Program-made: the position numbers and the translations under genes
The notes under the pieces: model-generated
Told to the model about the DNA's origin: nothing
Seen by the model: the letters and a program-made list of their open reading frames with translations, nothing else
The model's database searches: none
In this document: one piece after another, positions 48,359-57,791 of the stretch
How positions within the stretch are numbered: position 1 is the stretch's first letter
Layout of the letters: every line of letters begins with the position of its first letter
Source: Duganella levis
GTDB taxonomy: Bacteria; Pseudomonadota; Gammaproteobacteria; Burkholderiales; Burkholderiaceae_D
Direction: 5' to 3'
Assembly: GCF_009857605.1 (NCBI RefSeq)
Contig: NZ_WWCT01000017.1
Span: 62,001 to 126,000, forward strand
Length of the DNA stretch: 64,000 bases

Positions 48359-49575
48359 CTAAAGACTCTATCGGCGTTGCTGTCGCGCTGTTGGTGCTTG
48401 CCGCCTGTGGCACCGCCACTGCGGCATCGACCGCCACCTGCGCCGCCGTCTACAAGCCGCCTGCGGCGACGCCGCCAGCGGGAACCACGTTTTGCACCAA
48501 CCTGTCCACCGCTCCCGACGCCAGCGGCAACGGTCGTGAAAACGGCAAGACCTGCCGCGCACGCACGGCCGTCGATATCGTCAAGGACATGGGGCAGGGC
48601 TGGAATCTCGGCAATACGCTGGACGCTTTCGGCAATACGGCGAACCCGCTCGCCGACGAAACCTACTGGGGCAATCCGAAGACCACCAAGGCCATGATCG
48701 ACACCGTGCGCAAGGCTGGCTTTACCACGTTGCGCCTGCCGGTCAGCTGGGACGACCACATGAGCGGCGCCGCGCGCACCATCGATCCGGCCTGGATGAA
48801 CCGGGTCGAGGAAGTGGCGAAGTACGCGCTCGACAACGGCATGGCGGTGATCGTCAACATCCACCACAACAACGGCTGGGAAGCGCCGACGCTCGCCAAC
48901 GAGGCCGGCGCCAAGGACACGCTGACCAAGCTGTGGACGCAGATCGGCGAGCGCTTCAACAAATATGACCAGCACATCACGTTCGAGGTGATGAACGAGC
49001 CGCGCGTGGCACCCGGCGGCGTCGACGACTGGACCGGCAAGGCCGAGTACTACGACGTGCTGAACCGCCTGAATGCCACGGCATTGGCGGCGATCCGCGC
49101 CACCGGCGGCAACAACGCTCGCCGGCTGGTGATGATCCCATCGTACGCAGCGGCGCCGGACGACGCCCAGCTCAACCTGCTGGTGCTGCCGTCCGACCCC
49201 ATGATCGCACTGTCCAGCCACGCCTACCGTCCGTGGAATTTCGCCGGCGACCAGAAAGGCACCAGCATCTTCGCCGGCCAGGCCGAATTCGACCAGCTGT
49301 TCAGTCGCCTGAACACGAAATACGTGGCGAAGGGCATTCCGGTGGTGATCGGCGAATGGGCGTCGACGGACAAGGGCAACGCGGCCGAGCGCGTCAAGCA
49401 CGCCATGGCGTTCGTCCAAGGCGCGACGAAGTATGGCATGCCGACCGTGTGGTGGGACAACGGCAACAACACGCGGTCGGCGACCTCGACTGACGTGATG
49501 GCGCTGCTGGATCGCTCCAACAACACCTGGCCGCACCAGGACATCAACGACGCGATCTTCTGCGCAGCGCAGCGC
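48355..49575 (+). CDS. GH5-family endoglucanase (cellulase), probable lipoprotein
   Basis: 407 aa coded from ATG 48355 to just before the stop at 49576-49578. This start overlaps the kinase stop (ATGA) and has GGAG about 11 nt upstream; an ATG at 48337 is also in frame. A lipobox LAAC gives C18, so it may be anchored in the outer membrane. MGQGWNLGNTLDAFG, acid/base E215 in FEVMNEP and nucleophile E334 in VIGEWAS are GH5 signatures. Hydrolyses beta-1,4-glucans. Unlike the kinase gene its codon use matches the chromosome. The kinase may sense its products. Confidence 0.92.
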
Positions 49576-49627
49576 TGACCAGCACAGCGCTTTGGCGGGG
49601 CATCTCCAAACCGCGAGGTTCTATCGC

Positions 49628-51061
49628 TTAATTTTGCAGGCGAAGTGGATCGCTGTGCGTCACCACCCAGTCGGAAATTATCTTGAGTGCCGTCGGCGCG
49701 ATTGTCTCTTCGATCTCGCCGTATTCGGCTGGCGTTCCCAGCTTGGCGGTCTGGAACAGGTGGTTGAGATTTGGTAGTTCGGCGACCGTGGCCCTTGAAT
49801 TGCCTTGCAGAGCCGCGCTGATCTGACTCAGGTTCTCTTCGGCCGGCACCTGCAGATCGCGGCTGCCATTGAGCGCGAGCACCGGTGTCTTCACCTGGCG
49901 CAGCGCCGGGATGGGGTCGTAAGCGAAGGCTTCGCGCGCCCAGGGGCTGGTCGTCATCGTGACCAGCGCATCGGCACTCGCGGCCGGAATGATCTGCTCG
50001 GCAACCGCTTCGGCAACGTCGGTCTTGGCGACGACCAGCGCCTGCTGTTCGCTTTTGGCGACCGCCAGGTCAGCGTATAACTTGTCGAAAAAGGCCAATC
50101 TGCGCGCGATGTCGGCCTCCGGGGTCCCGGACGCTTTGGCGATCCTGGCAGTCTGCAGCCGCAACAACTGCCCAATCCGTATACCGGGCGCGGCCATCAG
50201 GACCACGAACTGCACCGACGGATCGCGTACCGCCAGCATCGGCGCCACGGCGCCCCCCTCCGAATGGCCAACCAGGCCGACGCGGTCGGCCGCGATCGCC
50301 GGGTGCGACCGCACAAATCGGAGCGCCGCTTCGGCGTCGGCGGCGAACTCGGCGATGGTGGCGGTCGCATAGCTGCCGGTCGACTCACCAACGCCGCGCT
50401 TGTCATACCGCAGGACGGCGATACCGCGACGATTGAGCGCATCGGCCAGCACCAGGAAGACCTTGTGGCCCATCACCTCTTCGTCGCGTGTCTCGGGGCC
50501 GGATCCGCAGATCAGGACGACCGCTGGGAAAGGGCCGTCGCCATCGGGAATGGTAAGGGTGCCGGCGAGCTTGATGCCTGCGCGCTCGTTGGCGAAGTTC
50601 ACCGCTTCTTGCCGGTAGGGACGTGGCCCGGCGGCGATCGCCTCTTCTTGCGGCCGCCTGGCGGGCGCCAGGGCCGCCGCCCGGCTGGTCATCCTGGACA
50701 GGATCAGCGCGAGCGTCTGTCCTTGGGTCCAGGTGCCGGCCCAGCCGTTCTTCTCGGCGTTCCAGGTTCCAGCAAAGCTGCCGCCGATGGAGGTGATCGT
50801 GAAGCTGAAATGATCGGCGTCGATGGCGACCTTGTCGGCAGGCATGACGGCGCTGCCCTGATCCGGACTTTCGAGCGTCGCGCCATACTGGCCGCCGGCA
50901 TCTTTCGTGACATGCACGATGATGTGGAGTTGACCCGCCAGCAGTCCGCTCCAGTCGCCTACCGCTTCTTTGGCGCAGGCGCTGCCGGCTGCGAGCGTCG
51001 CGCTCAATGCGATAAACAGCCAAAGCGCAACGATGCCTTTCGATAAACGAAATCGGTTCAT
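49628..51061 (-). CDS. Secreted alpha/beta hydrolase (S33/dienelactone-type esterase)
   Basis: 477 aa with a signal peptide (GIVALWLFIALSATLAAGSACA). Residues about 35-125 form a small beta domain; the alpha/beta hydrolase follows with nucleophile S267 (GHSEGG), D402 (NGSRD) and H434 (NLNH). Related proteins are annotated as acyl hydrolases or prolyl-peptidase-like enzymes. Probably periplasmic esterase or peptidase; substrate unknown. Convergent with the cellulase gene. Confidence 0.88.
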   Translation of the reverse strand: MNRFRLSKGIVALWLFIALSATLAAGSACAKEAVGDWSGLLAGQLHIIVHVTKDAGGQYGATLESPDQGSAVMPADKVAIDADHFSFTITSIGGSFAGTWNAEKNGWAGTWTQGQTLALILSRMTSRAAALAPARRPQEEAIAAGPRPYRQEAVNFANERAGIKLAGTLTIPDGDGPFPAVVLICGSGPETRDEEVMGHKVFLVLADALNRRGIAVLRYDKRGVGESTGSYATATIAEFAADAEAALRFVRSHPAIAADRVGLVGHSEGGAVAPMLAVRDPSVQFVVLMAAPGIRIGQLLRLQTARIAKASGTPEADIARRLAFFDKLYADLAVAKSEQQALVVAKTDVAEAVAEQIIPAASADALVTMTTSPWAREAFAYDPIPALRQVKTPVLALNGSRDLQVPAEENLSQISAALQGNSRATVAELPNLNHLFQTAKLGTPAEYGEIEETIAPTALKIISDWVVTHSDPLRLQN

Positions 51062-51192
51062 GATCTATACTCGCTGGTGACGTGCGTGGCCGCAGTCCGG
51101 GAAGTGGCCCAGGACTGGTCGTGGCCGGACTAGAAAAAGAAGTACAGGGGAGGGGAGACGCGCCGATTATCGACGCCATCGCCAGTGGCGGC

Positions 51193-51753
51193 TTATGCCG
51201 GTCCGGTCGGCGGAATCGAGCGGTCACTGCGGATAAGGCACAGCACCACGCGGGATGCGAAGGTGAGCAGCAAGATCGAGAGCGCCACGTCTTCGGCGTA
51301 AGCCAGCGGCAGACATAGCCAGGCCAGGGCATAACCCAAGCCGGCTAAGACCATCGCCTTGCCGTTGGCCCGCAACAGCGCGGCGCGGCGTGGTGACGTG
51401 ATCGCTTTCTTGGGGATGGCATTGCCGATCACCATGACGAACGCCCCGGCAAGACATTGGCAGGCACGCACGCGGAACTCACCCGATGCGGCGATCCATC
51501 CCAGCGCCTCGCACAACCCTACGCTCAACAGCAGACCGGCATAGGCAATCGACTGCGTAATTTTGTGACGGGACTCCTCGCCCGCTTTGGTCTTGCCGCG
51601 GAACACACTGCGGATCAGCCAGGCTATGCCTGTCACAGCCACCCCCAGTGCGCATTGCCAGCGTCGCTCGGGATGCATATAAAACACATAGCTGCCGGCG
51701 AACACAACCCATGCGCTGATTAGCAGCGCCAATTTGTCAGTCATCGTTTTCAT
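51193..51753 (-). CDS. SdpI-like multi-pass membrane protein
   Basis: 186 aa with five to six hydrophobic segments. VMVIGNAIPK near residue 107 resembles the (L/V)GNxxPK box of SdpI/YhfL proteins. It overlaps the ArsR regulator by ATGA (51750-51753), the gene order of sdpR-sdpI. B. subtilis SdpI gives immunity to the SdpC peptide and titrates SdpR; whether this protein does either is unknown, and no toxin gene was seen nearby. Confidence 0.68.
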   Translation of the reverse strand: MKTMTDKLALLISAWVVFAGSYVFYMHPERRWQCALGVAVTGIAWLIRSVFRGKTKAGEESRHKITQSIAYAGLLLSVGLCEALGWIAASGEFRVRACQCLAGAFVMVIGNAIPKKAITSPRRAALLRANGKAMVLAGLGYALAWLCLPLAYAEDVALSILLLTFASRVVLCLIRSDRSIPPTGPA

Positions 51754-52064
51754 CGTTTCCCTTCCGGCCAGGAATCTGGCTCGACAGATGGATTAATCGC
51801 CTTGACCTCAATGCCCAAAAAGCCGGCAAATCCAGCCAGGGCTTCTTCAAGTACCGACAGCTTGAGGCAGTACACCACAGACTTGCCAAGCTTGGACGAA
51901 TCGATCAAGTCGGCCTCGCGCAGGATGGCAAAGTGCGCCGACATGGTCGGCTTGGATACCTCGAAATGGTCGGCCAGTTCGCCGGCCGTGAGCGGGCCAT
52001 CCTTCAACAGGGTCAATACCTGGCGGCGAGTTGGATCGGCTAACGCCTTGAATACTTTGTTCAT
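51750..52064 (-). CDS. ArsR-family autorepressor, SdpR-like
   Basis: 104 aa. MNKVFKALADPTRRQVLTLLKDGPLTAGELADHFEVSKPTMSAHFAIL is a winged-helix ArsR domain of the SdpR subgroup; there are no paired metal-binding cysteines. It is first gene of a pair with the SdpI-like membrane protein. A perfect 10-bp palindrome ATTAGCTAAT at 52074-52083, just before the start, is a good candidate for its own operator. Confidence 0.9.
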   Translation of the reverse strand: MNKVFKALADPTRRQVLTLLKDGPLTAGELADHFEVSKPTMSAHFAILREADLIDSSKLGKSVVYCLKLSVLEEALAGFAGFLGIEVKAINPSVEPDSWPEGKR

Positions 52065-52449
52065 GTTTTCAAGATTAGCTAATTATCGAAATGACGTCAA
52101 GAAATTTGTTATGTGTGCATTTGGTGCACGAAGCGGGCCAGCTTGAGCACTGTCGGACGTACGCGATGTCGGAATGAATCGTTCCCCTGCTACGGCGAGT
52201 TGCAGGGGCTTGGTGAGCTGTTTAACAGACGCTGACGCAGCTGGTGCGTAGCCTGCAACTGCGTTTGAGCGCGAAGAGTCGAGGCGCGCTTGTGCTACGT
52301 GATCGAGATGGCGAGTTTGAAGACCAAACAGACTTCCGTCAATGTCGAATATTGTTCATCTCAAGTGAACAGTGAAGTGGCTTTGCCAGTAATGATCTCG
52401 CTGGCTATTTTCACTACACTGGGGCACTGAAATTGTCCGGGGAGAGAAG
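52065..52449. other. Intergenic region with palindromes between sdpR-like and xdhC genes
   Basis: No gene seen. It holds ATTAGCTAAT (52074-52083), a 9-bp inverted repeat AGTTGCAGG/CCTGCAACT (52198-52206, 52252-52260), and TGTTCA-N7-TGAACA (52353-52371). A weak promoter for xdhC may be TTGCCA (52383-52388) with TATTTT (52406-52411), 17-nt spacer. The other longish ORFs here read out of xdhC on the opposite strand. Confidence 0.5.
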
Positions 52450-53472
52450 ATGGAAGCTGCCGACTTGAATGTGATTAAAGCCTGCCAGCGGTGGCAGGCG
52501 GCTGGCTCGCAGGTGGTGCTGGTCACCGTGGTGCACACTTGGGGTTCGTCGCCCCGTCCGCCAGGTTCGATGATGGCGATCCGCGATGATGGCGCGGTGA
52601 TCGGCTCCGTCTCCGGCGGCTGTATCGAAGACGACCTGATTATGGAAATGCAGGCGCGCACCGGCGATGGCCGCGGGTTCGACGTTGCGCCATCGACGCG
52701 TGTGTATGGCATCAAATCCGACCAGGCCCATTTGTTCGGCATTCCCTGCGGCGGCACACTGGAGCTGGTGCTGGAACCGTTGCAGGCGCATAGCGGCATC
52801 GGCGATCTGGTTACAGCGCTGGAGCAGCGCCGCCAAGTGACCCGCACGCTCCACCTGCAAACCGGTGCGGTGTTGCTGGAAGACGGCGCCGTTGATGTCG
52901 GTATCCGCATGACGGATGAACGGCTGATTCACGGCCTCGGCGCCCGCTATCGCATGCTGGTGATCGGTGCCGGCCAGCTATCGCGCTATCTGTGCGACAT
53001 CGCCATCGGCGCCGGCTTCGACGTCCAGGTGTGCGATCCGCGCGAGGAATTTCATGCGGACTGGGATATCAAAGGTGTCGAGATCAGCCGCGTCATGCCG
53101 GACGATATGATTCTGGCGGCGTTGCCCGATGCGCGTACCGCGGTTATCACGCTGACTCACGACCCCAAACTGGATGACCTGGCCTTGATGGAAGCGCTGC
53201 GTTCGCCGGCGTTCTATGTCGGCGCGCTGGGATCGCGCCGTAATCACGCGTTACGCGTAGCGCGTATGTCGGAGCATTTCGACATGAGCACGGAGGAGTT
53301 GGCCCGTCTTCGCGGACCTGCGGGGCTGTATATCGGTAGCCGGACGCCACCGGAAATCGCCATATCCATTCTCGCTGAAATTATCGCGGTGAAGAACGGG
53401 GTGAGACTGGCCGAGGAAGCCTGCGTCGGCATGGCAAAAGAACTGCAGGGGTGTCCTGCAGCACGGGTTTGA
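52450..53472 (+). CDS. xdhC: XdhC/CoxI-family molybdoenzyme maturation protein
   Basis: 340 aa. N-terminal XdhC_CoxI domain with TWGSSPRPPGSMMAIRDDGAVIGSVSGGCIEDD and a C-terminal Rossmann-type domain (MLVIGAGQLSRYL, FYVGALGSRRNH). XdhC inserts sulphurated Moco into xanthine dehydrogenase-type enzymes. No xdhA/xdhB or other molybdoenzyme is next to it, so its client lies elsewhere. RBS GGGGAGAGAAG. Confidence 0.92.
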   Translation: MEAADLNVIKACQRWQAAGSQVVLVTVVHTWGSSPRPPGSMMAIRDDGAVIGSVSGGCIEDDLIMEMQARTGDGRGFDVAPSTRVYGIKSDQAHLFGIPCGGTLELVLEPLQAHSGIGDLVTALEQRRQVTRTLHLQTGAVLLEDGAVDVGIRMTDERLIHGLGARYRMLVIGAGQLSRYLCDIAIGAGFDVQVCDPREEFHADWDIKGVEISRVMPDDMILAALPDARTAVITLTHDPKLDDLALMEALRSPAFYVGALGSRRNHALRVARMSEHFDMSTEELARLRGPAGLYIGSRTPPEIAISILAEIIAVKNGVRLAEEACVGMAKELQGCPAARV

Positions 53473-53540
53473 GCCAGGCTGGGAACTCCCGTCGCCACAG
53501 ATTGCAGGAGGAGAATGGAGGCTTTGGAAAGGGCGTAACG

Positions 53541-54653
53541 TCATGGTGCGAACAGGCGACAGTCGATCGGCATGTCGATCACAAAGGTGTTACCGTCGTC
53601 GGCGGTGCTGTCGACCCAAACACTGCCGCCATGGTTGCGTGCCACGCGCCTGACGAACGGCAGCCCTAGGCCCCATCCATCAACCGTGTCGGGATGGTTT
53701 GCATGCGGCTGACTGAAGAAGATGGAGTGGCGCCTGTCGAACGGGATCGGAGTTCCACTGTTGTGTATGGCAAGGCGGAGTCGATCGCAGTTCCGGGCGG
53801 CGTGTAAGCGCACGATAGACCCGTCGCCGTATTTGTATGCATTGATGACCAGGTTTTCCAGCGCGCGTCGCACCGACTTCTCACACCAATAACCCCATAT
53901 CGACTCGCTGACGGCGTCCAGCATACAGCCGCGGCTGTGAAACTCGTCGCTAATCTCGGCAATGAGCACCTGCATATCGAAATGCTTGATGACCAGCGGG
54001 AGCCGCTCCCGCCCTTCGACCGTGAAGGTATCGGTCAGCTCGGTGATCATATTTTCCAGACGGCGCCCGGCGGCTTGCACCCGCAGCGCGCCACGGTGCG
54101 CCGTTTCCAGCGTTTCGGCTTTCGCCACGAGTTGTGCGCCGGCCTGCATCAGCGCGAGCGGTGAACGAAGATCGTGGGCAAGGCAGGCGGACAGGCAACG
54201 ACGCTGCCGTGAGCGTCCTGCCACGAACTGATCTACAGCGCTACGCAAGGCCAGGTCGTGCGCGCTTTGCAGCGCTGTCAATTCAGCCGTTCCGAGATCG
54301 ATGTGCTCTTCGTGTGCAACGCTACGAATTGCTTCGCGCAGTAGCTGGAATTCCAGGATGAGCTGATCAACACTGAAGTCAGTCATCCGGGATCGCAATT
54401 CGCCATGCGCCGCAGCGATAATCTGATTGTTGGGGCGGAGAGCGTCAGGTAGGTTGGTTGTGATTGCGTCGATCAGGTTGTCATAAACCATGCGGAGGCT
54501 GTCGTCCAGCAGGGGTTCAGGCAAACTGACCGCACCGTCGAGACTTGCACAAAAAAGTTGTTCCCAGCGGGCGAATACGTGTTCCCGTTTTCCTAGCATC
54601 GTCTGGCTTATCGCCGTGCGACTAGCAACATTCTGATCGGTAGCCAAGGCCAT
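53541..54653 (-). CDS. Soluble sensor histidine kinase with RsbRD-like N-terminus
   Basis: 370 aa, no membrane segment. The helical N-terminal 150 residues (KREHVFARWEQLFCASLDG) resemble RsbRD_N-type sensor domains. The dimerisation helix has CLAHDLRSPLALMQAG with the phospho-acceptor His in HDLRSP; the HATPase has NAYKYGDGSIV and GWGLGLPFVRRVARNHGGS. No receiver gene is adjacent. It follows the ECF sigma gene by 147 bp on the same strand, so the two may act together. GGAG lies 7 nt before the ATG. Confidence 0.88.
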   Translation of the reverse strand: MALATDQNVASRTAISQTMLGKREHVFARWEQLFCASLDGAVSLPEPLLDDSLRMVYDNLIDAITTNLPDALRPNNQIIAAAHGELRSRMTDFSVDQLILEFQLLREAIRSVAHEEHIDLGTAELTALQSAHDLALRSAVDQFVAGRSRQRRCLSACLAHDLRSPLALMQAGAQLVAKAETLETAHRGALRVQAAGRRLENMITELTDTFTVEGRERLPLVIKHFDMQVLIAEISDEFHSRGCMLDAVSESIWGYWCEKSVRRALENLVINAYKYGDGSIVRLHAARNCDRLRLAIHNSGTPIPFDRRHSIFFSQPHANHPDTVDGWGLGLPFVRRVARNHGGSVWVDSTADDGNTFVIDMPIDCRLFAP

Positions 54654-54800
54654 GAACCAGCTCCATCGCTGCAGTTTCCGTCATATGGATTATAGCCAGC
54701 GTTGCATCGACTGTCATGAATGAGGTGCGCAATCGCAACGAAACCTTGCCGGCAAATTCATCGGCACTGATCAGGTCGCTACGTTGGCGTGGCCCGCCGG

Positions 54801-55388
54801 TCACAAGCCCATCAGCGTTGCGTCGCAGGCCAGGCGTAACCGTGCGCGCCTGATCAGGGTCTTGACACTGCCTAGCGGCATGTCGAGCGATTCGGCGATT
54901 TCGCAGTGGGACAGTTCGCGATAATAATTGAGAACGATGACTTCTCTTTGCGCAGACGTCAGTAGTTCGATTGCCGACGCGATCGCGCGACTGCGGACAT
55001 CTGTTTCGTACAGCGTTTCGGGCGTTGTCTCCAGTCGACCGGTCTCGTCTTGGTCGTCCCCCGGAAAGCTCAGCCATTTGCTGGAGGTTTCGACTCGCAG
55101 GTAGTCAATCGCGCGACTTTTGCATAACATCAGCAACCACGTGAGCACGCTGCTGCGGCTCTCGTCAAACTTCTCCGCGTTGGCCCAGGCGTAGAGAAAC
55201 ACCTCCTGGACGATTTCCTCCGCGACGTCACGTTTTCTTAGTATGTACAAGGCGCGGGAAAAGAGGGCGCCGCGTGAGACCGCATAGATAGAGTCGAACG
55301 ACAGTTGCGCGGTGCCGTATTTTTTTGACAGGCAGGGAACAACACCGCCCTGGTGCGGCCGACGTTCGACAGTTGGCGGTTTTTTCAC
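54801..55388 (-). CDS. ECF-type sigma-70 family factor
   Basis: 195 aa if started at GTG 55388, which has GGGGAA upstream; the frame continues to an ATG at 55550 but that stretch is not sigma-like. Region 2: ALFSRALYILRKRDVAEEIVQEVFLYAWANAEKFDESRSSVLTWLL; region 4: LTSAQREVIVLNYYRELSHCEIAESLDMPLGSVKTLIRRARLRL. A recognisable anti-sigma gene is missing; the next gene is a histidine kinase. Probably a group related to SigK/RpoE4-type factors. Confidence 0.85.
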   Translation of the reverse strand: MKKPPTVERRPHQGGVVPCLSKKYGTAQLSFDSIYAVSRGALFSRALYILRKRDVAEEIVQEVFLYAWANAEKFDESRSSVLTWLLMLCKSRAIDYLRVETSSKWLSFPGDDQDETGRLETTPETLYETDVRSRAIASAIELLTSAQREVIVLNYYRELSHCEIAESLDMPLGSVKTLIRRARLRLACDATLMGL

Positions 55389-55598
55389 TTTATTCCCCGG
55401 CGCTGAGGCGATGCTGCTCTCTGCTATTAATCTATCTTCATGGGGCGCGCTTCTCTGTGAAGTGCCGTACCAAAAAAAGCGATGAGGAAATATTTTCGGC
55501 GTTAATGCAACAATCGCGTGCACACGCGACCCAGGCTCGCTGTGGAACAACCGCCAGGCCGAGGTTGACTGGCCGGGCGGGAAGCGCCTGGTTGGCTT

Positions 55599-56951
55599 TC
55601 AGCGCGCCGTGGCTGCATCACCCTGAAACTGGGCGTCGCGCTCCAGCATGCGGTTGATGCTGGTCTCGGTGCGCGTCAGCGTTTGCGCCACATCGGCGCC
55701 ATACACCACGGTACTGATCAGCGCATCGCCCAGCGTCTTGGTGATGATGGCCTGGCGCGCCACTTCAATCGGCAGCGCCACGCCGTCGCGCGCGATGGTG
55801 GCGATCCCGCTGCGCAAGGGCAGCTGGCGGAACGCCGCCGAATCGATCACGGAGCGCCGTGTCGGCAACTGCCCGGTGCGCGCCCACACGCCGCCTTCGT
55901 CGTACAGGAACTTGAGGAAGGACAGCGCCGCCGCGTGGCTGCGGGCATCGGCCGTGCCGCCTTTCAGCATCACCATGATGTGATTGTCGGCCCACATGGC
56001 GCTGGTGCCGTACAGCTGCGGGAACGGCGTGGCGGTGTAACCCTGGTAGGTGGCGCTGTCGGCCTGCTTCGACTGGCGCAGCAGGTCGCCGATGATCCAG
56101 GTGCCGTTGATCATGACGGCGCCTTCGCCGGCGGCAAAGCCTTGCAGCGCAACGCTGTAGTCCATGCCGCGCGAAGTCAGGCCTTCTTCGTACATGGTCT
56201 TCAGCAGCTGCACCGCGTCGCGCACGATGGGGCTGTGCAGGTCGATGTGGAAGTCGTCTTTGGGGAACAGCGAGCCGTTTTGCTGGCCGATCATGGACAG
56301 CAGGGTGCGCGCGAAGAAGGCCGGATCATTGGCGGTCAGCCAGATGAAGTAGGGCTTGCCGGTGGCCTGCTTGAACTGGCGCGCCTGCGCCAGCAGCTGC
56401 TGCGGCGAATGTGGCAGCACCGGCTCGCCGTCCTTGACCAGGCCCGCCTTGCGCATCAGGTTGAGGTTGAAGTGCCACAGCCAGGAATGGGTGTCGAAGG
56501 GCAGGGCGTAGTGCTGGCCGTCGATGGTCACCGCCGTTTCGGCTTGCGGCGTGAAGTCGGCGCTGGCGATGCCCACCTTGCGGAATTCGGCGTCCAGCGG
56601 CGCGATCAGGCCGCGCTTGACGAAGTCGTTCAGCGCGGAGCTGTGCAGGATGGCCACCGCCGGCACGTCGCGGCCGACGATGCGCGCACCGAGCTGGCTG
56701 TAATACGAGGCATGTTCGACCACCTGTGTGCGCACCACGATCTGGCCGCGGTGCTCGGCGTTGAACTTGTTGGTCAGCGCGGTGATGATGCCGCATTCGC
56801 CGGTGGCTTTGGCGGGATCGGTGAGGTTGCCGTAGTCCGCTTCGCAGGAGCCGAAGAAGCGCGCGAACGAAATTTCTACCGGCGCGGCCCATGCCGGCGC
56901 CGCAGTGGCCAGCAGCAAGGCCAGCGCCACGCTTGGTTTGATGAGTCTCAT
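55599..56951 (-). CDS. Carbohydrate ABC transporter solute-binding protein
   Basis: 450 aa with a signal peptide (ALALLLATAAPAWAAPV). Family 1 extracellular solute-binding features: VEISFARFFGSCEADYG, YALPFDTHSWLWHFNLNLMRKAGL, GAVMINGTWIIGD. Binds an oligosaccharide in the periplasm for the adjacent permeases. It is the last gene of the operon, three bases after the MalG-type permease stop, though such a protein is usually first and most abundant. Confidence 0.93.
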   Translation of the reverse strand: MRLIKPSVALALLLATAAPAWAAPVEISFARFFGSCEADYGNLTDPAKATGECGIITALTNKFNAEHRGQIVVRTQVVEHASYYSQLGARIVGRDVPAVAILHSSALNDFVKRGLIAPLDAEFRKVGIASADFTPQAETAVTIDGQHYALPFDTHSWLWHFNLNLMRKAGLVKDGEPVLPHSPQQLLAQARQFKQATGKPYFIWLTANDPAFFARTLLSMIGQQNGSLFPKDDFHIDLHSPIVRDAVQLLKTMYEEGLTSRGMDYSVALQGFAAGEGAVMINGTWIIGDLLRQSKQADSATYQGYTATPFPQLYGTSAMWADNHIMVMLKGGTADARSHAAALSFLKFLYDEGGVWARTGQLPTRRSVIDSAAFRQLPLRSGIATIARDGVALPIEVARQAIITKTLGDALISTVVYGADVAQTLTRTETSINRMLERDAQFQGDAATAR

Positions 56952-56954
56952 GCT

Positions 56955-57791
56955 TTACCGTACCTTGGTGCCGGCAACTGCGGCAACGATGTATTGTTGG
57001 AAGTAGGCATACAGCACCAGCACCGGCGCTGCCGCAAACACGGCTTGCGCCATCAGGAAGCCCAGTCCTTCGGATTGCGCGAAGTTGGTCTGGGTCGAGG
57101 CCAGTCCCAGCGTCAGCGTGTAATGGTCCGACTGGGTGGCGGAAATCAGCGGCCACAGATAGTCGTTCCACGCGCTGAGGAAGGTGACGATGCCCAGCGT
57201 GGCTTGCACCGGCAGCGACAGCGGCAGGATCACGCGGGTGAACACGGTCCAGCGCGAGGCGTTGTCCAGCAGCGCCGCTTCCTCCAGGTCACGCGGGATG
57301 GCCTTGAAGTATTGCGTCATCAGGAACACGCCGAACGGCGCCGCCAGGCCGGGCAGGATCAGGCCCGCATAGCTGTTGTGCAGACCCAGGTCGGCGAACA
57401 TGCGGTGCAGCGGGATCACCACGGCGGTCTGCGGCACGGCCAGCCCGGCCAGCACAAAGCGGTACAGCCAGGTCTTGCCGGGGAACTCGGTGCGGGCAAA
57501 GCCGTAGCCGGCCAGTGACGACAGCAACAGCACCAGGACGGTCTGGCCGAACGCCACCACGCAGGAATTGGCGATCCAGCGGAACACCAGCGAGGTGCCG
57601 AGGATGTCGCTGTAGTTCTTCAGCGTGTAGGGTGGCGCGAACAGGATGTCGGTGCGTTGCGCCAGCAGCTCGTTCGGCTTGAGCGACAGCAGCAGCACCC
57701 ACAGTAGCGGCGCCACCCAGGCAATGGCGGCGGCGATGGTGACGCCGAGGATGACGCGGTTGCCCCAGCGGTTGGTCAGGTTGGGATTCAT
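56955..57791 (-). CDS. ABC sugar permease, MalG type
   Basis: 278 aa from ATG 57791. Six membrane segments and the EAA loop IPRDLEEAALLDNASRWTVFTRVILPLSLP, typical of the second permease of CUT1 sugar importers. Its ATG overlaps the stop of the MalF-type gene (57788-57791). Confidence 0.95.
   Translation of the reverse strand: MNPNLTNRWGNRVILGVTIAAAIAWVAPLLWVLLLSLKPNELLAQRTDILFAPPYTLKNYSDILGTSLVFRWIANSCVVAFGQTVLVLLLSSLAGYGFARTEFPGKTWLYRFVLAGLAVPQTAVVIPLHRMFADLGLHNSYAGLILPGLAAPFGVFLMTQYFKAIPRDLEEAALLDNASRWTVFTRVILPLSLPVQATLGIVTFLSAWNDYLWPLISATQSDHYTLTLGLASTQTNFAQSEGLGFLMAQAVFAAAPVLVLYAYFQQYIVAAVAGTKVR

Noticed and set aside
55389..55550. N-terminal extension of the ECF sigma factor to an ATG at 55550
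   Set aside because: The added 54 residues do not resemble sigma region 1 or 2, and GTG 55388 has a ribosome-binding site.
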